In this document: positions 1-7,124 of the stretch, one piece after another
How the letters are laid out: every line of letters begins with the position of its first letter
Numbering within the stretch: the first letter of the stretch is position 1
From: Sphingobium wenxiniae
Lineage (GTDB): Bacteria; Pseudomonadota; Alphaproteobacteria; Sphingomonadales; Sphingomonadaceae
Length of the DNA: 64,000 bases
Reading direction: 5' to 3'
Assembly: GCF_007830065.1 (NCBI RefSeq)
Contig: NZ_VLKK01000011.1
Span: forward strand, 1-64,000
Notes under the pieces: model-generated
The model's input: only the letters and a program-made list of their open reading frames with translations
The model's database searches: none
What the model was told of the DNA's origin: nothing
Program-made: the position numbers and the translations under genes

Positions 1-226
1 GCTGCTTGCGCGACTTGCCAGCCTCGATCCGCAGCCAGCCTGACAGCTTCTCCGCATACGGGTCCAGCTTGCTCGGCCGCTCGGGAACCTTGAACTGCGG
101 CTCTACCGTGTCCGCCCGCAGGTACTTGCGGATCGTGTTGCGCGACAAACCAGTGCGCCGCTCGATCTCCCGGATCGGAACCTGCTGCCGGAAATGCCAG
201 CGCCGGATTACACTCAATAACGCCAT
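1..226 (-). CDS. istA: IS21-family transposase IstA, N-terminal part (cut by window edge)
   Basis: About 75 residues are visible, starting MALLSVIRRWHFRQQ. They contain a helix-turn-helix of the IstA type (IREIERRTGLSRNTIRKYLR, about residues 18-37), which contacts the terminal repeats. The ATG at 224-226 follows AGGAGTG on the minus strand. IstA carries a DDE catalytic domain in its C-terminal part and works with the ATPase IstB; both would lie to the left. The family call is firm; the completeness of the gene cannot be judged. Confidence 0.85.
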   Translation of the reverse strand, partial: MALLSVIRRWHFRQQVPIREIERRTGLSRNTIRKYLRADTVEPQFKVPERPSKLDPYAEKLSGWLRIEAGKSRKQ

Positions 227-338
227 GTCGATCACTCCTGAATCCTCCGACCAATCAGCCAGAGGGAAGTCAAAACATGGGTCACTTCTCAGTGGAAACT
301 TATGCCCCTCCCGGGTCAACTCTCAGTGGAAATCAACA
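1..338 (-). mobile_element. IS21-family insertion sequence, istA-proximal end
   Basis: The element runs off the left edge. Its outer end, read on the minus strand from 338, begins TGTTGATTTCCACTGAGAG, with the TGT start usual for IS21-family termini. Two near-identical copies of the motif TCTCAGTGGAAA lie at about 286-299 and 321-333, matching the multiple terminal repeats of this family. The istA reading frame begins inside at 226. The target duplication cannot be checked because the other end is absent. Confidence 0.8.
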
Positions 339-385
339 CGCGAGCCTCCCGAGGCTAACCGCTATAACGCTACAGCCGCATGTGG

Positions 386-949
386 TCACTCAATCAGCTT
401 CTGCGCCATCTTTGGGCGTTTGATGTTCGGAATGTAGTGGAAGCCGGTCATGGTGGAGCTGCCCTTCACATACTGCATTTCCATATTCAGATAGCGCATG
501 TTCTGCATCACTTCGTTGAAGAATCGAGCTTGGTCTTCGACAGTCGCAATATCTACATGGTAGAGTTGCATGCTCGACATATCGACGGGCGAATTGCTCT
601 TCGCCAGCTCCTCAATGTCAATATAGGCCAGCTTGTCCGAACCTGCATGAAGCCAGTTCGCATGGGCGTATCGGTTGCGGATGGTAAGGCAGACCCGCAT
701 GTGGGCTAGGGTCGTCTCGTAAGTCTGCTTGAGCTTTGGATCGTCTATGCGATTACGAATGAGCGCGTCTGCAATGTCGATCCGCTGGGTTTCACCGCGT
801 GACCGATAGAGCGTCTTCACTGCTATATCCAAGTCCTCGATGACGTGACTGACCAGTAGGCATAGGTCCCATTCGAGATCGCCATACTCGATTACCATCC
901 TGCCGATTATATCGCCTTCGCGTTTGAACCGGTCAAACGGTAACGGCAT
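386..949 (-). CDS. Unrecognised protein with HEPN-like RNRYAH motif
   Basis: This is a 187-residue predominantly helical soluble protein beginning MPLPFDRFKREG. The frame stays open for 35 more codons upstream, but that extension is Arg/Ala-rich and unlike the rest, so the internal ATG at 949 was chosen; no strong ribosome site decides it. Residues 91-96 read RNRYAH, fitting the Rx4-6H signature of HEPN ribonucleases, and they are preceded by a helix with LTI. No signal peptide or membrane segment is visible. It stands alone just inside the IS21 end. A function in RNA cleavage or defence is inference from the motif only. Confidence 0.55.
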   Translation of the reverse strand: MPLPFDRFKREGDIIGRMVIEYGDLEWDLCLLVSHVIEDLDIAVKTLYRSRGETQRIDIADALIRNRIDDPKLKQTYETTLAHMRVCLTIRNRYAHANWLHAGSDKLAYIDIEELAKSNSPVDMSSMQLYHVDIATVEDQARFFNEVMQNMRYLNMEMQYVKGSSTMTGFHYIPNIKRPKMAQKLIE

Positions 950-1266
950 GTATAGTTTCACGGCCAATGTCGCTGCCCCCTGTTTCTCTATACTGCCATT
1001 AGCGCGCCATGCTGGGGCGCGAAAGCGCGGTTGCCCTCGCTGCGGCAACGGCAACCCCTGCCAGCGCTACAGCGCCAGCACAGCGGCCTGCTCTCGTGTG
1101 GCCATCACCCGCAAAATCCCCGACCCACAAATATACTATTTCATGGCCTGTCGTGCCTGAACGGACCTAAGTGATTGTTATAGAAAAATAATTGCTTGCG
1201 GACCTTCACACGGCCTCCTTAGCTAATAGCACAATCATAGCCACAGCTAACCTTGGAGGCCGCAAA
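950..1266. other. Intergenic region, no gene seen
   Basis: Divergent spacer between the HEPN-like gene and the next gene. The left part is GC-rich and looks like eroded coding sequence. The right part (about 1165-1215) is AT-rich (TTGTTATAGAAAAATAATTG) and probably holds the promoter of the gene at 1267. No RNA or repeat was recognised. Confidence 0.4.
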
Positions 1267-2019
1267 ATGGCTGATGAAATTGACACCCGCGTCAGTCTCG
1301 ATCTTGATCCCGAAGCCGCGATGCTCACCATCGTTGATTACGATGACGATACCGCTTCTTACGTCAGCACCGCCAAGTCCGCATTCACCGAGGCGTTTAC
1401 TTCGCTCCGCGCCATTCACGATGCCAAAGCGGCAGTGGTGGACGATCCCACGCTTACGGAGGCGGGCGCGCTTTTGAAGGTCGATGACTTTGCGCAGAAG
1501 CGCATGATCGCGAAGGTCTATCCACTGTGGGACACCGCCTCGTCCACGCTCAACGCCAAGGTGGAAGCGTGGGAGAAGGAAATGACCAAGGCGGTCGAGT
1601 CCAAGGCCTCCCAGATGGTCAGCAGCGAAATTCGCGCTCACTTCAAAGGTCTCAAGACCGGCGAGCGCATGGCAGCTATCTCGCAGGCGATCCGCGATGG
1701 CGACGATGTGGTCGCGTCCGCAGTGTTGGGCGCGCCCGGTATGCTCAGCGGCATTGATGACGAGATGAAACCCATCTTGCTCCGCGAGTATCACGAGCGG
1801 TTCAACCCCGGCCTTGCCAAGCGCCTGCGCGCCGTCACCGCTGCCCGCGACCTGATCGACAGTCGCATGGGCGTGCTGAAGAAGGAGGTCGCCAAGGCGG
1901 TCGGCACCATCAAGCTCAAGGGCAACACCTTCGACCTGCACGGCCAGTATTCCGGCGAGATCACCCCGGCGCAATTACGCGCAAAACGGGACAAATCGCA
2001 CAAGCCGTTCACGGTCTGA
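1267..2019 (+). CDS. Hypothetical protein, phage/island type
   Basis: A 250-residue protein beginning MADEIDTRVSLDLDPEA. The start is the ATG preceded by a good ribosome site (TTGGAGG, about 10 bases upstream); an upstream extension of the frame overlaps AT-rich spacer and is unlikely to be translated. It is charged and helix-rich, with a likely coiled segment around residues 95-130 (VEAWEKEMTKAVESKA) and a Lys-rich C-terminus. No signal peptide, membrane segment or known catalytic motif was found. The DUF5681-type gene that follows 30 bp downstream suggests a two-gene phage-derived operon. Function is unknown. Confidence 0.7.
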   Translation: MADEIDTRVSLDLDPEAAMLTIVDYDDDTASYVSTAKSAFTEAFTSLRAIHDAKAAVVDDPTLTEAGALLKVDDFAQKRMIAKVYPLWDTASSTLNAKVEAWEKEMTKAVESKASQMVSSEIRAHFKGLKTGERMAAISQAIRDGDDVVASAVLGAPGMLSGIDDEMKPILLREYHERFNPGLAKRLRAVTAARDLIDSRMGVLKKEVAKAVGTIKLKGNTFDLHGQYSGEITPAQLRAKRDKSHKPFTV

Positions 2020-2049
2020 CGCTTGTTCTAATCAAATCGAGGTAGTTCG

Positions 2050-2412
2050 ATGAACGCCATAGTTCAGCCCCCTTGGGGGTCCGATTGGAAGCCTGCGCCT
2101 GCGCCACCGGCAACCGAACCGCGCGGACCCGGCAACCCTTCCTGGGTCAAGAACGGGCCGAGTCCCAACCCGAGCGGCAGACCTCCGGGCATTCCAGATC
2201 GGCGGTTGCTGGCCACTCAGCAGATGCTCGATGAAATGCGGAACATCGTTGCCGTGCTGGTCGGTAAGGCGCTGGAGGGCGATTCCAACGCTGCTGCCAT
2301 AATCTTGGCGAAGACGCTTCCGAGCATCAAGGCACAGGCTGAAAAGGTGAACTTCCACCTCGACACTGATGCGCCGATCAGTGGGCAAGTCGCTCAGGTA
2401 GGTCCGCCCTGA
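2050..2412 (+). CDS. DUF5681-like protein
   Basis: A 120-residue protein. Residues about 27-46 (GNPSWVKNGPSPNPSGRPPG) match the Gly/Asn/Pro-Gly-Arg-Pro signature of DUF5681, a short basic domain found next to phage terminase genes and in islands. The rest is a helical segment (about 55-95) and a polar tail. A ribosome site GAGGTAG lies about 6 bases before the ATG. It is co-directional with the previous gene and probably shares its mRNA. The domain match is fairly clear; the biochemical role of the family is not established. Confidence 0.65.
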   Translation: MNAIVQPPWGSDWKPAPAPPATEPRGPGNPSWVKNGPSPNPSGRPPGIPDRRLLATQQMLDEMRNIVAVLVGKALEGDSNAAAIILAKTLPSIKAQAEKVNFHLDTDAPISGQVAQVGPP

Positions 2413-2448
2413 TCCTTGCCGCGATGGTGAGCACGGTGTCGTTCGGCA

Positions 2449-3363
2449 TTAGGCCCCCCGATAGAGCGTGTCGACGAGACCTCTAAGGTCCGAGAGCTGG
2501 AACTCCATGGCTTCGAACCGACGGTCGGCGGTGTATGATGCGTGCGGAGCGGTCGCTGGCAGCCAACTCACTCGGGTCGCGGGCCTCACTGGAAAATGAC
2601 CGACGGTATAAGCGAGGCCATCGCGCCGCTTCGCGGTCCTGAACCCAACTCGGTAGAGTTCGAGCAGCCGGGCGACCCAGGCTTGGGCTTCGTCGGTTTC
2701 ATAGTCCGAGAGCAACGTGATAAGTTCGCGAATGCCGCTGGGGCGCCGCGGACCCGCGGCCAATTTGCCATGGGCATCTGCAATGATTGCTGTGTTGCTG
2801 GTGGCCAGACACTTCGCCTCGAGGGCAAGGATGTGGGTGATCTTGCCTTCGCCGTCGAGCCGGAAGGCCAGGGCGTCGTCGCCAGTCCGCCCAGGACGTT
2901 TCTCGGCCTCTGCATCGGGATCGTGCGGTTCGCCCATAAGGAACCGCTCGTTAATGAGGTCGAGGTGCTGGAATTCCTGATCATGGAAGCGAAACAGGAA
3001 GGCCGGTACGTGCCAGTCGGTATGGCCGAATGCACCGAAATGCTCGACTGCGAGGCCGGCAAGGGTTTCGCCGAGATAGCCTTGTAGGGTGATGCGGTTT
3101 AGCATCGCAGGATAATGAGCGGCGGGATCGTCGATGGGATCGGAAAATGGCGAAAGATTGTCTTCAAAGCCTTTGCGGATGCGGGTCCGGGCATCGTCGA
3201 GGGCCTCTTGAGCATAGGCGATTAGTTCATCGCGCAGCGCTCCAAAATTGGCATTCACCTCGCGCCACACGCGAAGTTCATATTTGCTATGTGCGCCGCT
3301 CACAGGCTGCGCAACAAGCCACGCGTTGAGTGGACGCAATGTTACACGGCGAAAGCGGATCAT
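2449..3363 (-). CDS. Orphan protein with PD-(D/E)xK nuclease-like core
   Basis: A 304-residue soluble protein starting MIRFRRVTLRPLNAW. Around residues 170-192 an acidic residue (DDALAF) is followed by a strand ending in LALEAK; the D...ExK spacing resembles a PD-(D/E)xK nuclease core. The N-terminal half is helical and aromatic-rich. Some defence nucleases that work with a helicase have a similar layout, but no helicase gene is adjacent. No Shine-Dalgarno sequence is obvious before the ATG. Both neighbours are unrelated, so it may be the surviving half of a former system. The nuclease call is structural inference from one motif. Confidence 0.45.
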   Translation of the reverse strand: MIRFRRVTLRPLNAWLVAQPVSGAHSKYELRVWREVNANFGALRDELIAYAQEALDDARTRIRKGFEDNLSPFSDPIDDPAAHYPAMLNRITLQGYLGETLAGLAVEHFGAFGHTDWHVPAFLFRFHDQEFQHLDLINERFLMGEPHDPDAEAEKRPGRTGDDALAFRLDGEGKITHILALEAKCLATSNTAIIADAHGKLAAGPRRPSGIRELITLLSDYETDEAQAWVARLLELYRVGFRTAKRRDGLAYTVGHFPVRPATRVSWLPATAPHASYTADRRFEAMEFQLSDLRGLVDTLYRGA

Positions 3364-3673
3364 TTTGAGTTCACGTGATCTCGCAATAGATTACCGTGCA
3401 GCCTCATGTACAACGCCCCTCCTAGAATTCCCGTTATGTGTATTATCAATGACGGTGACTGCCTAGAAGCTCCCCGGAATTTTCCAAACCATCCTGACGT
3501 TAATTCACCCCCAACGAAATAGCACGTCGCCGGATCGGCCCACATCATCTGCTCCGCTGAACGGATGGCGGGTTTCAGGGAAGCCGTGCGATCGTTCGAA
3601 CGGCCGCTATGTCGGCGATCTACCGCACACCTAGCAAATATTTCTAGCAGCTTTGCGTCGCATTGGGCTGTCA
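3364..3673. other. Divergent intergenic region, no gene accepted
   Basis: Spacer between the nuclease-like gene and the Rrf2 operon. A 110-codon minus-strand frame crosses it but has erratic composition and no family features, so it is not called. The right-hand part leads into the Rrf2 promoter. Confidence 0.4.
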
Positions 3674-3704
3674 TTGACATTGTGCTGATCACGTATCATA
3701 TAAA
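3674..3704 (+). promoter_or_regulatory. Candidate promoter of the Rrf2 operon
   Basis: TTGACA at 3674-3679 and TATAAA at 3699-3704 are separated by 19 bases. The expected start of transcription falls at or within a base or two of the ATG at 3710, and there is no ribosome site, so the regulator may be translated from a leaderless mRNA. The segment TGATCACGTATCATAT between the boxes is a plausible site for autoregulation. Confidence 0.45.
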
Positions 3705-3709
3705 GTTAC

Positions 3710-4174
3710 ATGAAAAGAGACAGCCGATTATCGGGGGTGCTCCATGTGCTGCTGCACATGGCGGAACAGTCCGGTCCCCAGACATCCGAAACACTCGCCC
3801 GTGCGATGGATACCAACCCGGTCGTGATCCGCCGGGTTATGGCTGGGCTTCGCGAGCAGGGCTTCGTGCATTCCGAAAAAGGGCATGGCGGCGGTTGGAC
3901 GATCGTTTGTGATCTTGAGACCGTCAGGCTGCGTGACATCTACGAGGCACTGGGGCGGCCGGAGATACTGGCAATGGGCAATCGCACCGATGCGCCCGGC
4001 TGTCTGGTCGAACAGGCCGTCAATGCGGCGCTGGGGCAGGCCTTCGACGACGCCGAGGCCTTGCTGCTGCGCCGGTTCGGCGAAATCACCCTGGCGCAAT
4101 TGAGCGCCGATTTTCACGCGCGCCTGACCGAACGCGGCGGCGCAATCACGCCGGAGACCTCGCATGCAGCATGA
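3710..4174 (+). CDS. Rrf2-family transcriptional regulator
   Basis: A 154-residue winged-helix protein. The N-terminal HTH covers about residues 10-50 ([23 protein letters not shown]) and is followed by the family's glycine-rich wing (GHGGGW, 58-63). Only two cysteines are visible, C67 and C98 (APGCLVEQ), so it lacks the three-cysteine cluster of iron-sulfur Rrf2 proteins such as IscR. It is closer to the NsrR-like/YwnA-like members that sense by single thiols or otherwise. It overlaps the downstream oxidoreductase by 11 bp and probably controls that operon and itself in response to a redox or electrophile signal (inference). Confidence 0.85.
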   Translation: MKRDSRLSGVLHVLLHMAEQSGPQTSETLARAMDTNPVVIRRVMAGLREQGFVHSEKGHGGGWTIVCDLETVRLRDIYEALGRPEILAMGNRTDAPGCLVEQAVNAALGQAFDDAEALLLRRFGEITLAQLSADFHARLTERGGAITPETSHAA

Positions 4175-5057
4175 TGCTATCATCTTAGGTGGCGGCTTTG
4201 CAGGCCTTGCGGCCGCAACCTATCTGGCGCGGGCGCGCCGCAATGTCCGGATTCTCGATACCGGTAAGCCGCGTAATCGGTTCGCGGAGGCCTCGCATGG
4301 TTTTCTGGGGCAGGATGGCCGTAACCCCGGTGATATTCTGGCGACAGCGCGCGCGCAGCTTCAGGCCTATGACAGCGTGGAGTTGACGGATGCACGGGCG
4401 AGCGAGGCGCGAGCCATTGAGGATGGCTTTGCAGTATCTCTTGCCGATGGTGAGGAAGTCACCGCTCGTAAGCTGATCCTTGCCTTCGGCCTGCACGACG
4501 AATTGCCCGATCTGCCGGGTTTGCAGGAGCGGTGGGGGAAGACCGTTCTGCACTGTCCCTATTGTCACGGCTTCGAGTTCAGCGATCGGCAGCTGGGGGT
4601 GCTCTACCGCACGCCGATGTCGGTTCATCAGGCGCAACTGATTACCGAATGGGGACCGACGACGCTCTATCTGAACGGAGCGGAACTGGCCGGGAACGAG
4701 GCCGCTCAGCTTCATGCGTGCGGTGTCAGGATCGAGCCGGCCCCCGTTCTGGGACTGTCAGGTAAAGGAACGGACCTATCTGCGATTGAACTCGCCGATG
4801 GCCGGAGCAGCGCTGTCTCTGCGCTCTACATCGCACCGCGCTCGTGCCTGAACAGTCCGGTTGCAGAACAACTCGGTGCCCGGATCGACGAAGGCCCGAT
4901 GGGGCCGATCATCCACACCGATGGCGACAAGCTGACAACGGTTCCGGGCCTTTATGCAGCCGGCGATATCGCTCGTGCACCTCACAGCGTCAGTTGGGCC
5001 GTCGCGGACGGCGTCACGGCCGGTACGTCCGCGCATCGCGCGCTTGTCTTCGGTTGA
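4164..5057 (+). CDS. FAD/NAD(P)-dependent thioredoxin-reductase-like oxidoreductase
   Basis: A 297-residue two-dinucleotide-domain flavoprotein. The FAD-binding GGGFAG lies at residues 9-14 and a redox CxxC (HCPYCHG) at 130-136, in the place of the thioredoxin reductase disulfide. The C-terminal GLYAAGDIA contacts the flavin. The second Rossmann motif is weak, so NADPH use is uncertain. Such proteins reduce a disulfide or small oxidised substrate; no thioredoxin gene is adjacent. The start overlaps the Rrf2 stop, and the methyltransferase follows 3 bp after its end, so all three are one operon. Confidence 0.85.
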   Translation: MQHDAIILGGGFAGLAAATYLARARRNVRILDTGKPRNRFAEASHGFLGQDGRNPGDILATARAQLQAYDSVELTDARASEARAIEDGFAVSLADGEEVTARKLILAFGLHDELPDLPGLQERWGKTVLHCPYCHGFEFSDRQLGVLYRTPMSVHQAQLITEWGPTTLYLNGAELAGNEAAQLHACGVRIEPAPVLGLSGKGTDLSAIELADGRSSAVSALYIAPRSCLNSPVAEQLGARIDEGPMGPIIHTDGDKLTTVPGLYAAGDIARAPHSVSWAVADGVTAGTSAHRALVFG

Positions 5058-5060
5058 ACG

Positions 5061-5738
5061 ATGGACACGCTGCGTCCCTTTACCGATGCGGCTGCTGTTG
5101 CGCGCTACGCCGAAGATACACCGCGCAAGGTGCCCGGATATGCTGACCTCCATCGAATGGCCATGCTCCTATTGGCGGAGCGCGCGCCGCCGGACGCTGA
5201 TATCCTCGTATATGGTGCCGGGGGCGGTCTGGAACTCAAGGCGTTCGGCGAAGCGCAGTCTGGCTGGCGGTTGGTCGGTGTTGATCCCTCAGCGGAAATG
5301 CTCGATCTGGCGCGGGAAACCCTCGGGCCTCTCCAGAGGCGCGTGGACCTTCGGCAAGGCTATATCGACGCGGCGCCACAGGGCCCGTTCGACGGAGCGG
5401 CCTGTCTGCTGACGCTGCATTTCCTCCAGCGGGACGAGCGGCAAGCGGTATTGCGCGACATCCGCCGCCGTATGAAGCCCGGCGCACGGTTGGTCATTGC
5501 TCATCACAGCTATCCGCAGGGAAGCGAACCACAGGCCTGGCTCGCCCGTTCGGCCCTGTTTGCGGATCGGGGCATGCAAGATGTCGCCGGGGCATCCCGT
5601 TCCGCGCAAATGATGAGCAAGCAATTGCCGATCCTGTCATCGGGCGAGGAAGAGGGATTGCTGGAACAGGCCGGATTCAGCGAGATCGCTCTTTTCTATG
5701 CCGCCTTCAGTTTTCGCGGATGGGCCGCGACCGCATGA
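5061..5738 (+). CDS. Class I SAM-dependent methyltransferase
   Basis: A 225-residue protein with a class I methyltransferase fold. Motif I (LVYGAGGGLELKAF) is at about residues 50-63, the acidic end of strand 2 (VGVDPSAEML) at about 73-82, and the post-motif LTLHFLQRDE at about 116-125. The C-terminal lid region (residues 160-225) is unassigned. It is the third gene of the Rrf2-controlled operon. Methylation of a small toxic molecule that the upstream oxidoreductase also handles is possible, but the substrate is unknown. Confidence 0.8.
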   Translation: MDTLRPFTDAAAVARYAEDTPRKVPGYADLHRMAMLLLAERAPPDADILVYGAGGGLELKAFGEAQSGWRLVGVDPSAEMLDLARETLGPLQRRVDLRQGYIDAAPQGPFDGAACLLTLHFLQRDERQAVLRDIRRRMKPGARLVIAHHSYPQGSEPQAWLARSALFADRGMQDVAGASRSAQMMSKQLPILSSGEEEGLLEQAGFSEIALFYAAFSFRGWAATA

Positions 5739-5841
5739 TGCAAAGCGAACTTGAATTCACGGCGGGCTATAGCGGCCCTGATCTGGACTAGAAATGACCG
5801 CTTTGTTCGCGAGGGCGGCCAGCCATCATTCGCAGTTGATC

Positions 5842-6429
5842 TTAGAGTTCTAGGTCACATTCATAAACCGTTCTGATCCAGTCAGGGAGGCGTGGTAACG
5901 CGAAGACCAGGCGCTCGTTTGCGAATGTCAGGCAATGGCTCGGCGGCTGGTTGAGGCCGGAGTTATCGAAAACCATGCCGCGATCCGCTTTTAGGACTGC
6001 GGCGCGGATGAACGGTGCGCCGCGTGCATAGCGGGCGCGGATCTTGTCCTCGGGGACGATATGTCCGCCTTCCTCTACGCGTGTGCCGACGCGTGCGACA
6101 GAAAGATCCGGCGTCTCGACGCCGACATGCATCACGATGACGGTGAACCCTAGGTTCCGCGCTTCGTCGATGAGTTCAAGCTTGGAGGGATGCGAGAAGA
6201 CCGTCTCCGTCACGAAATCCCGGCCCCGAGCGAGATAATCGGCCCGGCGCGAAGTCGCGATATTGGCCGCTTCGTAAGATGCCTTTGGTGATGGATCACG
6301 TAGCTCGTCGCGCTGGATGATGTCGGCGTTGATGAACGGTCCCGCAAAACTCGGCGCGACCCGCATCTCATAGAGTGTGGACTTGCCGGCACCATTCGGT
6401 CCGGCAAGTACGATCATCGTCGGCTTCAT
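5842..6429 (-). CDS. Zeta-type toxin (P-loop kinase)
   Basis: A 195-residue protein starting MKPTMIVLAGPNGAGKST with the Walker A at residues 10-18. It is followed by FINADIIQRDEL, with the Asp proposed to deprotonate substrate in zeta toxins, and TETVFSHPSK in the substrate-binding region. Zeta toxins phosphorylate UDP-N-acetylglucosamine or related sugars and so poison cell-wall synthesis; the exact substrate here is not known. The start overlaps the antitoxin stop by 4 bp (ATGA), a standard toxin-antitoxin arrangement. It likely stabilises island 1. Confidence 0.8.
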   Translation of the reverse strand: MKPTMIVLAGPNGAGKSTLYEMRVAPSFAGPFINADIIQRDELRDPSPKASYEAANIATSRRADYLARGRDFVTETVFSHPSKLELIDEARNLGFTVIVMHVGVETPDLSVARVGTRVEEGGHIVPEDKIRARYARGAPFIRAAVLKADRGMVFDNSGLNQPPSHCLTFANERLVFALPRLPDWIRTVYECDLEL

Positions 6430-6782
6430 GCCTTATGGACGGCCTTTTCGCGCACCAGGTTGCCGGCTTCATCGAGACCGACTCCAAGCCCAAGCTGCCT
6501 CCGCCGGCCAAAGAAGGCATCCTCGTCAGGTTGGGACTGCCCCATCATCTCGACGAAGCTATCGAGCCAGACGTCCTTCTCCTCATCGGTGAGGTCAGTC
6601 GTCTCCATGTGGCCGGCAAGCGCAGCGGTGATGCGGGCATGATCGAAATTGCCCGATCTCTCGATGGCGCGACCAATGCGCACCCAATGCGCGATCTGGC
6701 CAGCAATCGAGCGGCTCTGCAACTCGGACTCGCGACGCACGATCTTCATGATGTCGTCACCAAGCTTAATGGACTGGGCCAT
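6426..6782 (-). CDS. ParD-like antitoxin of the zeta-type toxin
   Basis: A 118-residue protein. The N-terminus (MAQSIKLGDDIMKIVRRESELQSRSIAGQIAHWVRIGRAIE) resembles ParD-like ribbon-helix-helix antitoxins that accompany zeta-type kinases. A flexible acidic C-terminal region (about 60-118) would contact the toxin. A strong ribosome site (TTGGAGGTAAT) precedes the ATG. It is the first gene of the pair, as usual for antitoxins that repress their own operon. It does not resemble the classical epsilon antitoxin, so the pairing is inferred from context. Confidence 0.75.
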   Translation of the reverse strand: MAQSIKLGDDIMKIVRRESELQSRSIAGQIAHWVRIGRAIERSGNFDHARITAALAGHMETTDLTDEEKDVWLDSFVEMMGQSQPDEDAFFGRRRQLGLGVGLDEAGNLVREKAVHKA

Positions 6783-7124
6783 GGATTACCTCCAAGTTGC
6801 AAGGTAGCATTTTGCCACCTCAATTTCAAGCATATCTATCGATGCACCGCCTGCGTCACAGGCTAGCTGAGTTCCGCAGGAAATCGCGGATGGACGGACC
6901 ATCAATGGCGTTGGACATTTCGCGTCTGATTGTCTGCCCAAGCGATTCGCTACCCAACGGTTTCTCTCCACGCATTACGAGGATGCTTAAACGGGAAGCG
7001 ATCGAAATGTCTGCGTGCAGCGTAGACTGGCGCACGTTGGGCACATGGTGAGCGGCAGAGAATGAACGGACAATAGGGCCAACAGCCGGAGGCGCGCTTC
7101 TGCGCCTTTCGCAGGGAGGCTCAC
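6783..7124. other. Divergent spacer with candidate antitoxin operator and a hairpin before traG
   Basis: Next to the antitoxin start, 6803-6819 is an imperfect inverted repeat (GGTAGC-ATTTT-GCCACC), suitable for a ribbon-helix-helix operator. At 7090-7107 a hairpin (AGGCGC-GCTTCT-GCGCCT) lies just before the traG ribosome site GGGAGG. Small frames in this spacer have no supporting features. In many trb elements a relaxase gene ends here; none is seen. Confidence 0.4.

Noticed and set aside
2449..3363. Calling the orphan nuclease-like gene a HamA (Hachiman) protein
   Set aside because: Only the D...ExK pattern supports it; no helicase neighbour is present.
3360..3692. 110-codon minus-strand frame between the nuclease-like gene and Rrf2
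   Set aside because: It overlaps the Rrf2 promoter, has no ribosome site and no recognisable domain.
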